Notes under the pieces: generated by a model
Told to the model about the DNA's origin: nothing
The model's database searches: none
Seen by the model: the letters and a program-made list of their open reading frames with translations, nothing else
Part shown: piece after piece, positions 44,143 through 53,705 of the stretch
Layout of the letters: each line of letters starts with the position of its first letter
Numbering within the stretch: position 1 is the stretch's first letter
From: Aphodoplasma sp045626925
GTDB lineage: Bacteria > Bacillota > Clostridia > UBA1381 > UMGS1253
Assembly (NCBI GenBank): GCA_045626925.1
Contig: JAZUQZ010000031.1
Coordinates: 47,663 to 111,662 of the forward strand
Direction: 5' to 3'
DNA length: 64,000 bases
Made by a program: the position numbers and the translations under genes

Positions 44143-45019
44143 TTTTAGATATTTTCTATCCCAAGCAATTCGAAGCTTTGTCCGCAACGGACTTATGAGT
44201 GTAACCTCTATATTTACGGTGCTTTGTTGTATGCTTATTTTGGGGTTGTTTCTTGTTATAAGCATCAATGTAAACCATATAGCAAACCAAATCCAAGACC
44301 AATGCAAGATACAGGCGTTTTTGGATGAAAAGCTTACACAAAAACAGATTGCTAATGTAAAAACACAAATCGAGGCGATTGATAATGTGTTTGAGGCAGA
44401 GTTTTTTACAAAGGAACAGGCGCTTGAATATATGCGCACTATGTTTGCTGAAAATGCAGATGTATTAGATGGTCTTGAGGATGACAATCCGTTCAGAAAT
44501 TCGTACAAAATATCGTTAAAGGATTTGTCACAAGCGACTGATACAATAGCGCAAATCGAGGGTGTAAGCGGAGTTGCCGATGTTGAAAACGAACAGGCAA
44601 TGATGGACAATGTTTTAAACTTTACAAATACGATAAAGCATCTTAGTTTTTGGATAATGCTTATATTGGGGTTTGTGTCGATATTTATAATTGCAAATAC
44701 GATAAAGCTTGCAGTCTATGCGCGCCGCAAGGAAATCAATGTTATGAAGTTTGTCGGTGCAACGAACTGGTTTATACGCTGGCCGTTCGTTTTTGAGGGC
44801 ATTATCATAGGAATAATTGGTGCACTTTTGGCGTTTGCTCTAATATCGTGGGGGTATGCAGGTGCGCTTGCTTGGATTTCGGGCTTTAACCTTGATATGT
44901 TTACATTAAAGACATATGGTGATATTTGGTGGATTTTGCTTGTTTGTTTTATTGGCATCGGTGCATTTATTGGTGCTACGGGTAGTGGGCTTTCTATAAG
45001 GAAGCACCTTGATGTGTAA
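44129..45019 (+). CDS. ftsX: Cell division protein FtsX
   Basis: 296-aa permease-like protein with four membrane helices: one near the N-terminus, then an extracellular loop of about 120 aa, then three at the C-terminal end (about 175-290). The TTG at 44129 is preferred because GGAGG lies 8 nt upstream and gives the usual MRANDFRYFLSQAIRSF N-terminus; ATGs at 44123 and 44108 are badly spaced. It overlaps ftsE by 14 bp. Confidence 0.94.
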   Translation: MRANDFRYFLSQAIRSFVRNGLMSVTSIFTVLCCMLILGLFLVISINVNHIANQIQDQCKIQAFLDEKLTQKQIANVKTQIEAIDNVFEAEFFTKEQALEYMRTMFAENADVLDGLEDDNPFRNSYKISLKDLSQATDTIAQIEGVSGVADVENEQAMMDNVLNFTNTIKHLSFWIMLILGFVSIFIIANTIKLAVYARRKEINVMKFVGATNWFIRWPFVFEGIIIGIIGALLAFALISWGYAGALAWISGFNLDMFTLKTYGDIWWILLVCFIGIGAFIGATGSGLSIRKHLDV

Positions 45020-45031
45020 AATGGAAAGGCT

Positions 45032-46213
45032 ATGATGACTATGAGAAAAAGAACAGTTGTTATAATTTCATTAGTACTTGCTTTGGCGATGCTTCTTACG
45101 GCAGTTGGTTCTGTTGCCATAAGCAGCATATATTCGCTCGTTGCTTCGGCAGAGAGCACATCGCAACTTACTGATAGGCTTAATGCAAATAAAAGCGAGC
45201 AGGAAAAACTTCAAGGACAGCTTAATCAAACAACAAAAGAAAAGAAAGAAATACAAGCAAAGAAAAAGGCGCTCGATGATGAGATTGCTGAGCTTGCGAC
45301 GGAGATTGATTCTATAAACAAGGCTATCGCGAAAAACAATAGCGATATATCAGAAAAACAGAGTCAGATAAGCGAACTTGAGAAAAATATTGAGGATTCG
45401 GATGAGCTTTTGAAAAAACGCTTGCGCGTTATGTATGAAAAAGGCAGCTTTAGCTATCTTGAGGTGTTATTTTCTGCGACAAGCTTTTCAGACCTTCTTA
45501 TAAGAATGGATATGGTACAGCAGCTTTATGCGCATGACCAAAACCTTATAAATGAGCTTACCGATTCGAAAAAATCGATTGAAGTTGCAAAGCAGGAAAT
45601 TGAGACGGCAAAGGCGTCGAATCTTGAGCTTAAGGAAAAGCTTTCGACACAGCAAAAAGCAATCCAGGCAAAAAGCGATGAAAGCCAAGCAGTAATCAGC
45701 AAGCTTTCAAAGACAGAAGCAGAAATAAGAGCAGAAATTGCTGAAAGAGAAAGAGAAAACAATAGTATTTTGAACGCTATTGCAGCGGCAAAGGGAACCG
45801 TCAGTGGTGTTTCGAACACATATACGGGCGGCACGCTTGGGTGGCCAAGCACAAAAAGAGGCACAATTACATCGCGTTTTGGTCCGCGTACTTTGAGAGG
45901 TGTGCCGGATACTCACACAGGTCTTGACATAGGTTTGCCGATGGGCACACCGGTGCTTGCTTGTGAGGATGGCGTTGTTACGGGTTCTGGCTGGCGCAAT
46001 GCGTATGGAAATTGTATCACAATCGACCATGGTTCAATCACAACACTTTATGCGCATAACAGCGTTTTACAAGTAAGTGTCGGCCAAAAGGTTAAACGCG
46101 GAGAGCAGATTGCACTTGTCGGTTCCACAGGCAACTCGACCGGACCGCATATACATCTTGGCGTAATTAAAAACGGAAAATATGTGGACCCGGCGCCATA
46201 TGTAGGATTATAG
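45032..46213 (+). CDS. EnvC-like murein hydrolase activator, M23 family
   Basis: 393 aa. Signal peptide or anchor (about 8-38), long coiled coil (about 40-245) and a C-terminal M23/LytM domain. The zinc ligands appear intact: HTGLD, and the HIHLG end motif with YAHN before it, so it may be an active endopeptidase rather than a degenerate EnvC. It follows ftsX by 12 bp, as expected for the extracellular partner of FtsEX (like PcsB/CwlO). ATG at 45032, 45035 or 45041 are all possible starts. Confidence 0.92.
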   Translation: MMTMRKRTVVIISLVLALAMLLTAVGSVAISSIYSLVASAESTSQLTDRLNANKSEQEKLQGQLNQTTKEKKEIQAKKKALDDEIAELATEIDSINKAIAKNNSDISEKQSQISELEKNIEDSDELLKKRLRVMYEKGSFSYLEVLFSATSFSDLLIRMDMVQQLYAHDQNLINELTDSKKSIEVAKQEIETAKASNLELKEKLSTQQKAIQAKSDESQAVISKLSKTEAEIRAEIAERERENNSILNAIAAAKGTVSGVSNTYTGGTLGWPSTKRGTITSRFGPRTLRGVPDTHTGLDIGLPMGTPVLACEDGVVTGSGWRNAYGNCITIDHGSITTLYAHNSVLQVSVGQKVKRGEQIALVGSTGNSTGPHIHLGVIKNGKYVDPAPYVGL

Positions 46214-46249
46214 TAATTTTATCACAAAGTGGATAGTATACATTATAGT

Positions 46250-46269
46250 GGGGCGGAGTAATCCGCCCC
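46250..46269 (+). other. GC-rich hairpin with GUAA tetraloop between envC-like and ctpA
   Basis: GGGGCGGA-GTAA-TCCGCCCC, 8 perfect pairs, with no T-run after it. It may stabilise or process the mRNA or attenuate ctpA expression; not a standard terminator. Confidence 0.5.
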
Positions 46270-46303
46270 CAAAAAGTATTTTTTCTAAATTGGGGCGATA
46301 TTT

Positions 46304-47521
46304 TTGAAACAAAGAACGAAACTCATCTTGACTGCGATTATAAGCTCTCTTGTGACAGCGGGGCTTGTTTTTGCGTTTCTTTTTTCAACAACTATTGGTG
46401 ATTTTATAAAAAATCACAGCATATCACAAAATGAAGAGATACCAACGGCATCAAAGGCTCTTTTAGATGAGGTTGAGGCGTATCTTGATGCGTTTTATAT
46501 GGGCGATATAGATGAAAACAAGCTCTATCATTATGCGGCAAAGGGTATGGCAGCGGCGACGGGCGATGATTATACAAAATATTATACGCCTGACGAGTTT
46601 AGGCAGTATATGGAGACGACTACCGGCGAATATGTAGGGGTTGGCATAGTGCTTAGTAAAAATGTAGACACAAACGAGATTGTTGTTGTACTTCCATACG
46701 AAGGGGCGCCGGGCGAAAAAGCAGGTGTATTACCGGGCGATGTTATATTGGCGGTAGATGGTGTTGTGTGTACGGGCGATATGCTTGATGAAACGGCAGA
46801 GCGTATGCGTGGCAAGGGAATAGAGTCGGCTGCCGGCACAACGGTTACACTTACACTTAAGCGTGAGGGCAAAGCCCCGTTTGATGTCGTGTTGGTGCGT
46901 GAAGCGGTACATCTTAAGACAGTTGACTTTAAAATGCTTGAAAATGATATAGGCTATATGAGGATCATATCGTTTGATTCAGATACGGATGTTGAGGTGA
47001 AAGATGCACTCCAGGCGCTTAGCACATCAGGAATGAATAAGCTTGTTTTGGATTTGCGCGACAACGGTGGCGGCGATTTTAATGCGTCGATTAACACTGC
47101 GGGGAAATTTTTAGATGAAAATTCGCTCGTTGTATATACACAGAATAAAAACGGCGAAAGAAAAAACTTTTTTGCAGAGGGCAAAATGAGCGATTGTGAA
47201 ATTATTGTGCTTATAAACGGAAACAGCGCCAGCGCGTCAGAGGTGCTTACGGGCGCACTTTTGGGCAATAACAGACTAAAAAATATAGTAGGTACAAAAT
47301 CGTTTGGCAAGGGAATTACACAAAACATATATCAGCTTAAAAATGGTGGTGGGATGAGCATTACCGTCGACAAATATTATACGCCGACGGGTGAGTGTAT
47401 CCACGAAAAAGGCATTATGCCTGATACGATTGTAGAGCTTGATGAAGATGTTATCAGCACTATGCTTGCGTATGAAAAGGATTTACAACTTCAAAAAGCT
47501 GTGGAGCTTTTCAAACAATAA
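46304..47521 (+). CDS. ctpA: C-terminal processing protease, S41/CtpA family
   Basis: 405 aa. N-terminal signal-anchor (about 6-28), PDZ domain (about 95-185; GVGIVLSKN, GVLPGDVILAVDG) and S41 protease core with the nucleophile Ser in NGNSASASEV and the Lys in GTKSFGKGITQ. Probably acts outside the membrane on envelope or division proteins. The start is TTG with GGGGCG 8 nt upstream. It completes the ftsE-ftsX-M23-ctpA cluster that is common in Firmicutes. Confidence 0.93.
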   Translation: MKQRTKLILTAIISSLVTAGLVFAFLFSTTIGDFIKNHSISQNEEIPTASKALLDEVEAYLDAFYMGDIDENKLYHYAAKGMAAATGDDYTKYYTPDEFRQYMETTTGEYVGVGIVLSKNVDTNEIVVVLPYEGAPGEKAGVLPGDVILAVDGVVCTGDMLDETAERMRGKGIESAAGTTVTLTLKREGKAPFDVVLVREAVHLKTVDFKMLENDIGYMRIISFDSDTDVEVKDALQALSTSGMNKLVLDLRDNGGGDFNASINTAGKFLDENSLVVYTQNKNGERKNFFAEGKMSDCEIIVLINGNSASASEVLTGALLGNNRLKNIVGTKSFGKGITQNIYQLKNGGGMSITVDKYYTPTGECIHEKGIMPDTIVELDEDVISTMLAYEKDLQLQKAVELFKQ

Positions 47522-47522
47522 C

Positions 47523-47551
47523 AATAAGGAGCTTGTTACAAGCTCCTTATT
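47523..47551. terminator. Bidirectional terminator
   Basis: 13-bp perfect stem AATAAGGAGCTTG with a TTA loop, between ctpA (+) and metA (-). Confidence 0.88.
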
Positions 47552-48464
47552 TTATTTCATCGATATTGTATGGTGTAATCTGGTATACAAAATAGTTTAA
47601 CCAATTTGAATAAAGAAGACTTGCGTGTGAGCGCCAGCGCATCATCGGCGACTTTGTCACATCGTCATTTGGGTAATAGTTTTTTGGGATATTTATATCA
47701 AGTCCCTTTTCAATATCACGCATATATTCATCGTGGAGCGTGTTTGCATCATATTCCGAGTGCCCTGTGACAAAAATTTGCTTTCCCGCTTTTGTAAAGA
47801 CGATATATACGCCTGCCTCATTAGACTCTGACAAAATTTCAAGCTTTGGTACTTTTTCTATATCCTCACGCAGTATGGTCGTATGACGCGAATGCGGGAC
47901 ATAAAACGAACTGTCAAAGCCACGCATAAGCTTTGATGTTGTGCGATTTACATTGTGCTCAAACACACCAAACATTTTTTCTTTAAGCGGATGCTTTTTT
48001 ATACCATAATGATAATAGAGTCCGGCTTGGGCACCCCAGCATATATGGAAGGTGGAGGTTACATGCGATTTTGACCATTCCATAATTTCACAAAGTTCGT
48101 CCCAATAATCCACCTCTTCAAATTCCATATTTTCGACAGGTGCACCCGTTATAATCATACCGTCAAACTTTTTTTCTTTTACTTGATCAAAAGTCTTATA
48201 AAAAGTAAGAAGATGTTCTTTTGTGGTGTTTTTTGATTCGTGCGATTTCATATGTACAAAATCTATCTCAATCTGGAGCGGCGTATTACTGAGATAACGC
48301 AGAATTTGTGTCTCTGTTGTGATTTTTGTGGGCATAAGATTTACAAACATAAGCCTAAGCGGACGAATGTCCTGCTTTACCGCGCGTGTTTCCGTCATCA
48401 CAAATATATTTTCACTCTCAAGCCTTTTTACAGCAGGAAGTCTGTTTGGAATTTTTATAGGCAT
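47547..48464 (-). CDS. metAA: Homoserine O-acyltransferase MetA, predicted acetyl-specific
   Basis: 305-aa class I glutamine-amidotransferase-like enzyme of methionine synthesis. Catalytic Cys in HICWGAQAG (about 142), His in VTGHSEYD, and the typical MRWRSHASLLYSNWLNYFVYQITPY end. In the TGAPVEN motif a Glu stands at the position that is Gly in the E. coli succinyltransferase (TGAPLG); in characterised homologues Glu there goes with acetyl-CoA use. The ATG at 48464 is set by GAGGTG. Monocistronic. Confidence 0.93.
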   Translation of the reverse strand: MPIKIPNRLPAVKRLESENIFVMTETRAVKQDIRPLRLMFVNLMPTKITTETQILRYLSNTPLQIEIDFVHMKSHESKNTTKEHLLTFYKTFDQVKEKKFDGMIITGAPVENMEFEEVDYWDELCEIMEWSKSHVTSTFHICWGAQAGLYYHYGIKKHPLKEKMFGVFEHNVNRTTSKLMRGFDSSFYVPHSRHTTILREDIEKVPKLEILSESNEAGVYIVFTKAGKQIFVTGHSEYDANTLHDEYMRDIEKGLDINIPKNYYPNDDVTKSPMMRWRSHASLLYSNWLNYFVYQITPYNIDEIK

Positions 48465-48502
48465 ATACATCACCTCGTATGTTTTCAAGCTTTGTTTTGC
48501 TA

Positions 48503-48531
48503 ATTATAACACAATTTTTATCAGCATACAA
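48503..48531 (-). promoter_or_regulatory. Sigma-A promoter of metA
   Basis: TTGTAT, 17-bp spacer, TATAAT on the minus strand. The leader of about 35 nt is too short for a SAM riboswitch or T-box. Confidence 0.75.
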
Positions 48532-48581
48532 GCCAAAAAGTGAAAATGAGCGATAAAACGCACAAAAATACACATTTTACC

Positions 48582-48610
48582 TTGACAAGACAGATAAAAA
48601 ACATTATAAT
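48582..48610 (+). promoter_or_regulatory. Sigma-A promoter of aspS
   Basis: TTGACA, 17-bp spacer, TATAAT, both perfect. The leader of about 100 nt has no T-box motif. Confidence 0.88.
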
Positions 48611-48717
48611 TTAAGGATAGTAGAATGTTATAATTATGGATATTTTTTGAAAAAATACAGATTAAGACCTAATTATACAAAAAATTTGTCGCGCTTGGCG
48701 GCGGAATGGAGATTGTT

Positions 48718-50466
48718 ATGGATTATTCAACACATTTGCGTACACACACTTGTGGGGAGCTCAATGAAAAAAATATAGGGCAAAAGGTAACGCTTTGCGG
48801 TTGGGTTTTTAATATTCGTGACCACGGCGGTGTTATTTTTATTGATTTGCGTGATGGATATGGCATTACCCAGGTTGTTGTAAAGGACGATGCCGTTCTT
48901 CAAAAGCTTTCAAAGGAAACTGTTATAAGCGTAAGTGGAAGCGTTTCAAAAAGAGCTGATGAAACGGTAAACGATAAAATTGCAACGGGCAAGATAGAGA
49001 TTATTGACGCACAGATAGAGGTGCTTGGCGCTGTATACAATCCGCTCCCGTTTGAGATTGCAACATCGACCGAAACAAAGGAAGATGTTCGCCTAAAATA
49101 CCGCTTTTTAGACCTTCGTAATGAAAAGGTTCGTTCAAATCTTGTGCTTCGGTCACAGATTATATCGTATCTTCGTGAAAAGATGAACGAGCATGGCTTT
49201 ATGGAGATGCAGACACCGATATTGTCCGCGTCGTCACCGGAGGGTGCGCGTGACTTTTTGGTACCAAGCAGAAAATATAAGGGTAAATTTTATGCACTTC
49301 CACAGGCACCGCAGATTTTTAAACAGCTTTTGATGGTGTCCGGGTTTGACCGTTATTTTCAGGTTGCACCGTGTTTTAGAGATGAGGACGCTCGCGCAGA
49401 CCGTTCCCCGGGTGAGTTTTATCAGCTTGACTTTGAAATGGCATTTGCAAGCCAGGAGGATGTTTTTGCCGTTGCAGAGGATGTTTTGTGCTCAACTTTT
49501 AAAAAGTTTTCAAATGCAAAGGTTGATGATGCGCCATTTGTAAGAATTCCATACAAAGAGGCAATGCTAAAATACGGCACAGACAAGCCAGACCTTCGTA
49601 ATCCGCTTGAAATTATAGATTTGTCAGACATATTTGCGCGTGCAGATTTTGCACCATTTAAGGGCGAAATTGTCCGTGCGATAAATCTTGTCGGCGGAGC
49701 AAGTCAGCCAAAGAGCTTTTTCGAAAATATGTTAAAGTTTGCGACATCGATAGAGATGAAGGGCCTTGGATATGTAAAGTGTGACGATGAGTTTAACCTT
49801 ACAGGACCTATTGCAAAGTTCTTGCCTGAAAATGAGAAAAAAGAGCTTATCGAGCAGTCTGGCATCAAGGGTGGAGATGTATTGTTCTTTATATCTGACA
49901 AGCCGGGCAAGGTTGAGCTTATGGCAGGTCAGATAAGGACAGAGCTTGCAAATAGAACAAACCTTATATCAGAAGATGAATTTAAGTTCTGCTTTATTGT
50001 TGATTTCCCGATGTATGAGCGCGATGAGCAGACGGGAGAGATCGGCTTTACACACAATCCGTTTTCTATGCCACAGGGCGGAATGGATGCTCTTTTGAAC
50101 AAAGACCCGCTTGATATACTTGCATACCAGTACGATATTGTTGTAAATGGCGTTGAGCTTTCGAGCGGAGCAGTAAGAAACCATGACCCGAAGATAATGC
50201 TTAAGGCATTTGAAATTGCGGGCTATAACGAAGAAACAATAAAGGAGAAATTCTCTTCATTATACAACGCATTCCACTATGGTGCACCGCCACATGCAGG
50301 TATGGCACCTGGAATTGATAGAATGGTAATGCTTTTAACAGGCGAGTCCTCGATACGCGAAATTATTGCGTTCCCAATGTCAGGAACTGCACAGGATTTA
50401 CTTCTTGGTGCACCAAACGAGGTTACAGAGCAGCAGCTTCGTGAGGTTCATATTAAAGTAAGATAA
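48718..50466 (+). CDS. aspS: Aspartate--tRNA ligase
   Basis: 582-aa bacterial-type class II synthetase. N-terminal anticodon-binding OB fold (GWVFNIRDHGGVIFIDLRD), class II motif 2 (CFRDEDARADRSPGEFYQLDFEM), an inserted GAD-type domain in the middle (about 290-420) and motif 3 (GMAPGIDRMVMLLTG). The ATG at 48718 is chosen because GGAG lies 6-7 nt upstream. hisS, its common neighbour in Firmicutes, is not here. Whether it also charges tRNA-Asn is not decided from sequence. Confidence 0.96.
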   Translation: MDYSTHLRTHTCGELNEKNIGQKVTLCGWVFNIRDHGGVIFIDLRDGYGITQVVVKDDAVLQKLSKETVISVSGSVSKRADETVNDKIATGKIEIIDAQIEVLGAVYNPLPFEIATSTETKEDVRLKYRFLDLRNEKVRSNLVLRSQIISYLREKMNEHGFMEMQTPILSASSPEGARDFLVPSRKYKGKFYALPQAPQIFKQLLMVSGFDRYFQVAPCFRDEDARADRSPGEFYQLDFEMAFASQEDVFAVAEDVLCSTFKKFSNAKVDDAPFVRIPYKEAMLKYGTDKPDLRNPLEIIDLSDIFARADFAPFKGEIVRAINLVGGASQPKSFFENMLKFATSIEMKGLGYVKCDDEFNLTGPIAKFLPENEKKELIEQSGIKGGDVLFFISDKPGKVELMAGQIRTELANRTNLISEDEFKFCFIVDFPMYERDEQTGEIGFTHNPFSMPQGGMDALLNKDPLDILAYQYDIVVNGVELSSGAVRNHDPKIMLKAFEIAGYNEETIKEKFSSLYNAFHYGAPPHAGMAPGIDRMVMLLTGESSIREIIAFPMSGTAQDLLLGAPNEVTEQQLREVHIKVR

Positions 50467-50474
50467 AAAGATTA

Positions 50475-50503
50475 CAGCGGCTTTTAACCAATTAAAGCCG
50501 CTG
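50475..50503 (+). terminator. Hairpin between aspS and aconitase
   Basis: CAGCGGCTTT...AAAGCCGCTG, 10 perfect pairs, 9-nt loop, but without a T-run. It may be a weak terminator or an mRNA-end structure. Confidence 0.5.
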
Positions 50504-50548
50504 CAAATATTATATCGAAGGGATAATTATTACACAGGAGGAGTTAGT

Positions 50549-52483
50549 GTGGGATATACTTTAGCGCAGAAAATTTTAAAAGAACATCTTGTAGAAGGCG
50601 AAATGAAAGTAGGAAGTGAAATTGCACTTCGCATTGACCAGACACTTACACAAGATGCGACAGGCACAATGGCATATCTTGAATTTGAGGCGATGGGCGT
50701 ACCAAGAGTAAAAACAGAAAAGTCCGTTGCATATATTGATCACAATACGCTACAAAGCGGTTTTGAAAATGCTGATGATCATAGATTTATCGGCAGCATT
50801 TGCAGAAAGCACGGCATATATTTTTCAAGACCGGGTAATGGCATCTGTCATCAGGTACACCTTGAGAGATTTGGCATACCGGGCAAAACGCTAATCGGGT
50901 CCGATTCGCACACGCCAACCGGCGGTGGTATAGGTATGATTGCCATTGGTGCAGGCGGTATGGATGTAGCTGTTGCGATGGGCGGCGGTGCATATTACAT
51001 AAAATGCCCCAAAATTGTAAAGGTTGAACTTGTGGGCAAGCTTTCACCGTGGGTTGCGGCAAAGGATGTTATTTTAGAGGTATTAAGACGCATGTCGGTA
51101 AAAGGCGGCGTCGGCAAGATTATAGAATATTGTGGTGAGGGCGTAAAATCGCTTTCCGTTCCTGAAAGAGCCACAATCACAAATATGGGTGCAGAGCTTG
51201 GTGCAACGACATCAATATTCCCGTCGGATGAAACTACGAGGGAGTTTTTAAAAGCACAAGGACGCGAGCAGGATTATAGAGAATTGGCAGCAGATGTAGA
51301 TGCCATATATGATGAGGAGCTTTTGATTGACTTGTCATCGCTTGTGCCGCTTGCAGCGTGTCCACATTCGCCCGATAATGTAAAATCGGTTGAGCAAATC
51401 GGCAGGTTAAAGGTTGACCAGGTGTGTATAGGCTCATGTACAAATTCATCACTTCTTGATATGCTTAAGGTTGCACATATTTTAAAAGGTAAAACAGTAC
51501 ACCCTGATGTTTCACTTTCGATTGCGCCCGGATCGAAACAGGTGCTTAATATGCTTGCAAAAAATGGCGCATTGTCAATTATGATTGATGCAGGCGCAAG
51601 AATTCTTGAAAGTGCATGCGGACCGTGTATTGGTATGGGCCAGTCGCCAAATTCAAAGGGTATTTCGTTGCGCACATTTAACCGCAACTTTGAGGGACGC
51701 TCGGGAACAAAGGATGGACAAATTTATCTTGTTTCGCCGGAAATGGCGGCAGCGAGTGCGCTTAATGGCTATCTTACAGACCCGAGAGAGCTTGGGGATA
51801 TGCCAAAGTTTGAACTGCCGGAGCTTTTTGACATAAATGATAATATGGTAGTACCACCGATTGATGAGGACAAAATGGATACGGTTGAGGTTCTTCGCGG
51901 ACCAAATATCAAACCATTCCCGGTTGCAGAGCCATTTAGTGATACAATTTCGGCAAAGTGTAGCTTAAAGGTTGGTGACAATATTACAACGGACCATATT
52001 ATGCCTGCGGGTGCAAAGATTTTGCCGCTTCGTTCAAATATTCCAGAGATTTCAAAGTATTGCTTTGCAGTATGTGACGAGGAGTTTTATACTCGCGCAC
52101 TTGAGATGAAAAAATCTATAATCGTTGGCGGGTCAAATTATGGCCAGGGCAGTTCGCGTGAGCATGCCGCACTTGCACCGCTATACCTTGGTGTAAAAGC
52201 GGTTGTGGCAAAAAGCTTTGCCCGTATACATGCAGCAAATCTTGTAAACTCGGGCATACTTCCCATGAGCTTTGAAAACGAGGCCGATTATGACACGATT
52301 GATTTATATGATGAGCTTTTAATAGAAAATGCTAAAGAGCAGCTTTTGGCAGGCGATGTAATAATACTTAAAAATGTTACAAAATCACTGGAGTACAAAC
52401 TAAACATTACGCTTTCGCAAAGGCAAAAGGATATGCTTTTGGCAGGTGGACTTATAAATTACACAAGAGAGTGTGCAAAATAA
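50549..52483 (+). CDS. acnA: Aconitate hydratase
   Basis: 644-aa [4Fe-4S] enzyme that interconverts citrate and isocitrate. The cluster Cys residues lie in IGSCTNSS and CGPCIGMG; GSDSHTPTGGGIGM and the C-terminal swivelling domain (QGSSREHAALAP) are present. The length is that of the shorter bacterial/mitochondrial-like type rather than the 900-aa AcnA of E. coli. GTG start with GGAGGAG upstream. It is followed by isocitrate dehydrogenase, so the pair gives 2-oxoglutarate for glutamate synthesis. Confidence 0.94.
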   Translation: MGYTLAQKILKEHLVEGEMKVGSEIALRIDQTLTQDATGTMAYLEFEAMGVPRVKTEKSVAYIDHNTLQSGFENADDHRFIGSICRKHGIYFSRPGNGICHQVHLERFGIPGKTLIGSDSHTPTGGGIGMIAIGAGGMDVAVAMGGGAYYIKCPKIVKVELVGKLSPWVAAKDVILEVLRRMSVKGGVGKIIEYCGEGVKSLSVPERATITNMGAELGATTSIFPSDETTREFLKAQGREQDYRELAADVDAIYDEELLIDLSSLVPLAACPHSPDNVKSVEQIGRLKVDQVCIGSCTNSSLLDMLKVAHILKGKTVHPDVSLSIAPGSKQVLNMLAKNGALSIMIDAGARILESACGPCIGMGQSPNSKGISLRTFNRNFEGRSGTKDGQIYLVSPEMAAASALNGYLTDPRELGDMPKFELPELFDINDNMVVPPIDEDKMDTVEVLRGPNIKPFPVAEPFSDTISAKCSLKVGDNITTDHIMPAGAKILPLRSNIPEISKYCFAVCDEEFYTRALEMKKSIIVGGSNYGQGSSREHAALAPLYLGVKAVVAKSFARIHAANLVNSGILPMSFENEADYDTIDLYDELLIENAKEQLLAGDVIILKNVTKSLEYKLNITLSQRQKDMLLAGGLINYTRECAK

Positions 52484-52507
52484 ATTATTATGACTGGAGA
52501 GAGAAAA

Positions 52508-53662
52508 ATGGATATTAGTGCATCGGTTGAAAAATTTTCGGCGCTTTTGACACAACAGCTTGAAAGAGTTGAAAAAATGAAGCAGACAAAGGATTTTGTC
52601 GATTATGAAAAGCTTGATAAAATAATTATAGGTGTGTGCGGCGGCGATGGTATTGGTCCCTATATTACCGCTCATGCGCATCGCATACTTGAGTTTTTAC
52701 TTGCAGATGAAGTAGACAAAGGCAAGGTAGAGTTTAAAGTAATTGATGGTCTTACAATTGAAAATCGTGCGGCACAGATGAAGGCAATTCCCGATGATGT
52801 GCTTGAGGAGTTAAAACAATGCCATGTCATTTTAAAAGGACCGACGACTACACCGCGCAAAGGCGATAAATGGCCAAATATTGAGAGTGCAAATGTTGCA
52901 ATGCGTAAAGAGCTTGACCTTTTTGCAAATGTGCGTCCGGTAAAAGTGCCGGAGCAGGGCATTGATTGGACATTTTATCGTGAGAATACAGAGGGCTCGT
53001 ACGCAGTCGGCAGCAAAGGTATAAATGTAAGCGATGATTTGGCAATAGATTTTTGCGTTACAACAACAGAAGGAACGGAAAGAATTGCGCGTGCGGCGTT
53101 TGAATATGCAAAAAAGAACGGAAAAACGCGCGTAACATGCGTTACAAAGTCAAATGTTATAAAGACTACTGACGGAAAGTTTTTAAATATATGCCAAAAG
53201 GTTGCACAAGAATATCCGGAGATTGAGTTTGATGATTGGTATATTGACATTATGACGGCAAAGCTTGTCGACCCAAAAAGAAGAACCCAGTTCCAAGTAG
53301 TTGTATTACCAAATCTTTATGGCGATATTATAACTGATGAGGCGGCAGAGTTCCAAGGCGGCGTCGGCACAGCGGGAAGCGCAAACATTGGTAAAAGATA
53401 TGCTATGTTTGAGGCTATTCATGGTAGCGCACCGAGAATGGTTGAAGAAGGCAGAGCGCAGTATGCAGACCCATGCAGCATAATCCGTGCAGCTGTAATG
53501 CTTTTAAATCACATCGGTTATAACGACAAGGCGGACAAGCTTGAAAAAGCGCTTGATAAGTGTATGTATACAGAGAAAAAAATTGCACTTACAGGTCGCG
53601 ACACAGGTTGTACCGGCGAAGAGTTTGCAAATTATATTATGGATACAATCAAGGCTATATAA
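52508..53662 (+). CDS. icd: Isocitrate dehydrogenase (isocitrate/isopropylmalate family)
   Basis: 384 aa. The beta-decarboxylating dehydrogenase fold is plain: GGDGIGPYI, the substrate loop ESANVAMRKELDLFANVRP with the Ser-x-Asn-x3-Arg pattern of isocitrate enzymes, YRENTEGSY, the catalytic Lys in TCVTKSNVIK, the metal aspartates in LPNLYGDIITDEAA, and EAIHGSAPR. Cofactor preference is uncertain. It lies 24 bp after aconitase, in an operon that lacks citrate synthase in this window. The ATG at 52508 is set by GGAGAG. Confidence 0.92.
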   Translation: MDISASVEKFSALLTQQLERVEKMKQTKDFVDYEKLDKIIIGVCGGDGIGPYITAHAHRILEFLLADEVDKGKVEFKVIDGLTIENRAAQMKAIPDDVLEELKQCHVILKGPTTTPRKGDKWPNIESANVAMRKELDLFANVRPVKVPEQGIDWTFYRENTEGSYAVGSKGINVSDDLAIDFCVTTTEGTERIARAAFEYAKKNGKTRVTCVTKSNVIKTTDGKFLNICQKVAQEYPEIEFDDWYIDIMTAKLVDPKRRTQFQVVVLPNLYGDIITDEAAEFQGGVGTAGSANIGKRYAMFEAIHGSAPRMVEEGRAQYADPCSIIRAAVMLLNHIGYNDKADKLEKALDKCMYTEKKIALTGRDTGCTGEEFANYIMDTIKAI

Positions 53663-53673
53663 TATGTAAAAAG

Positions 53674-53705
53674 AAGACCTGTAGCAGATGCTACAGGTCT
53701 TTTTA
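53674..53705. terminator. Bidirectional terminator
   Basis: AAGACCTGTAGC-AGAT-GCTACAGGTCTT, 12 perfect pairs with T-runs, between icd (+) and coaX (-). Confidence 0.92.
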
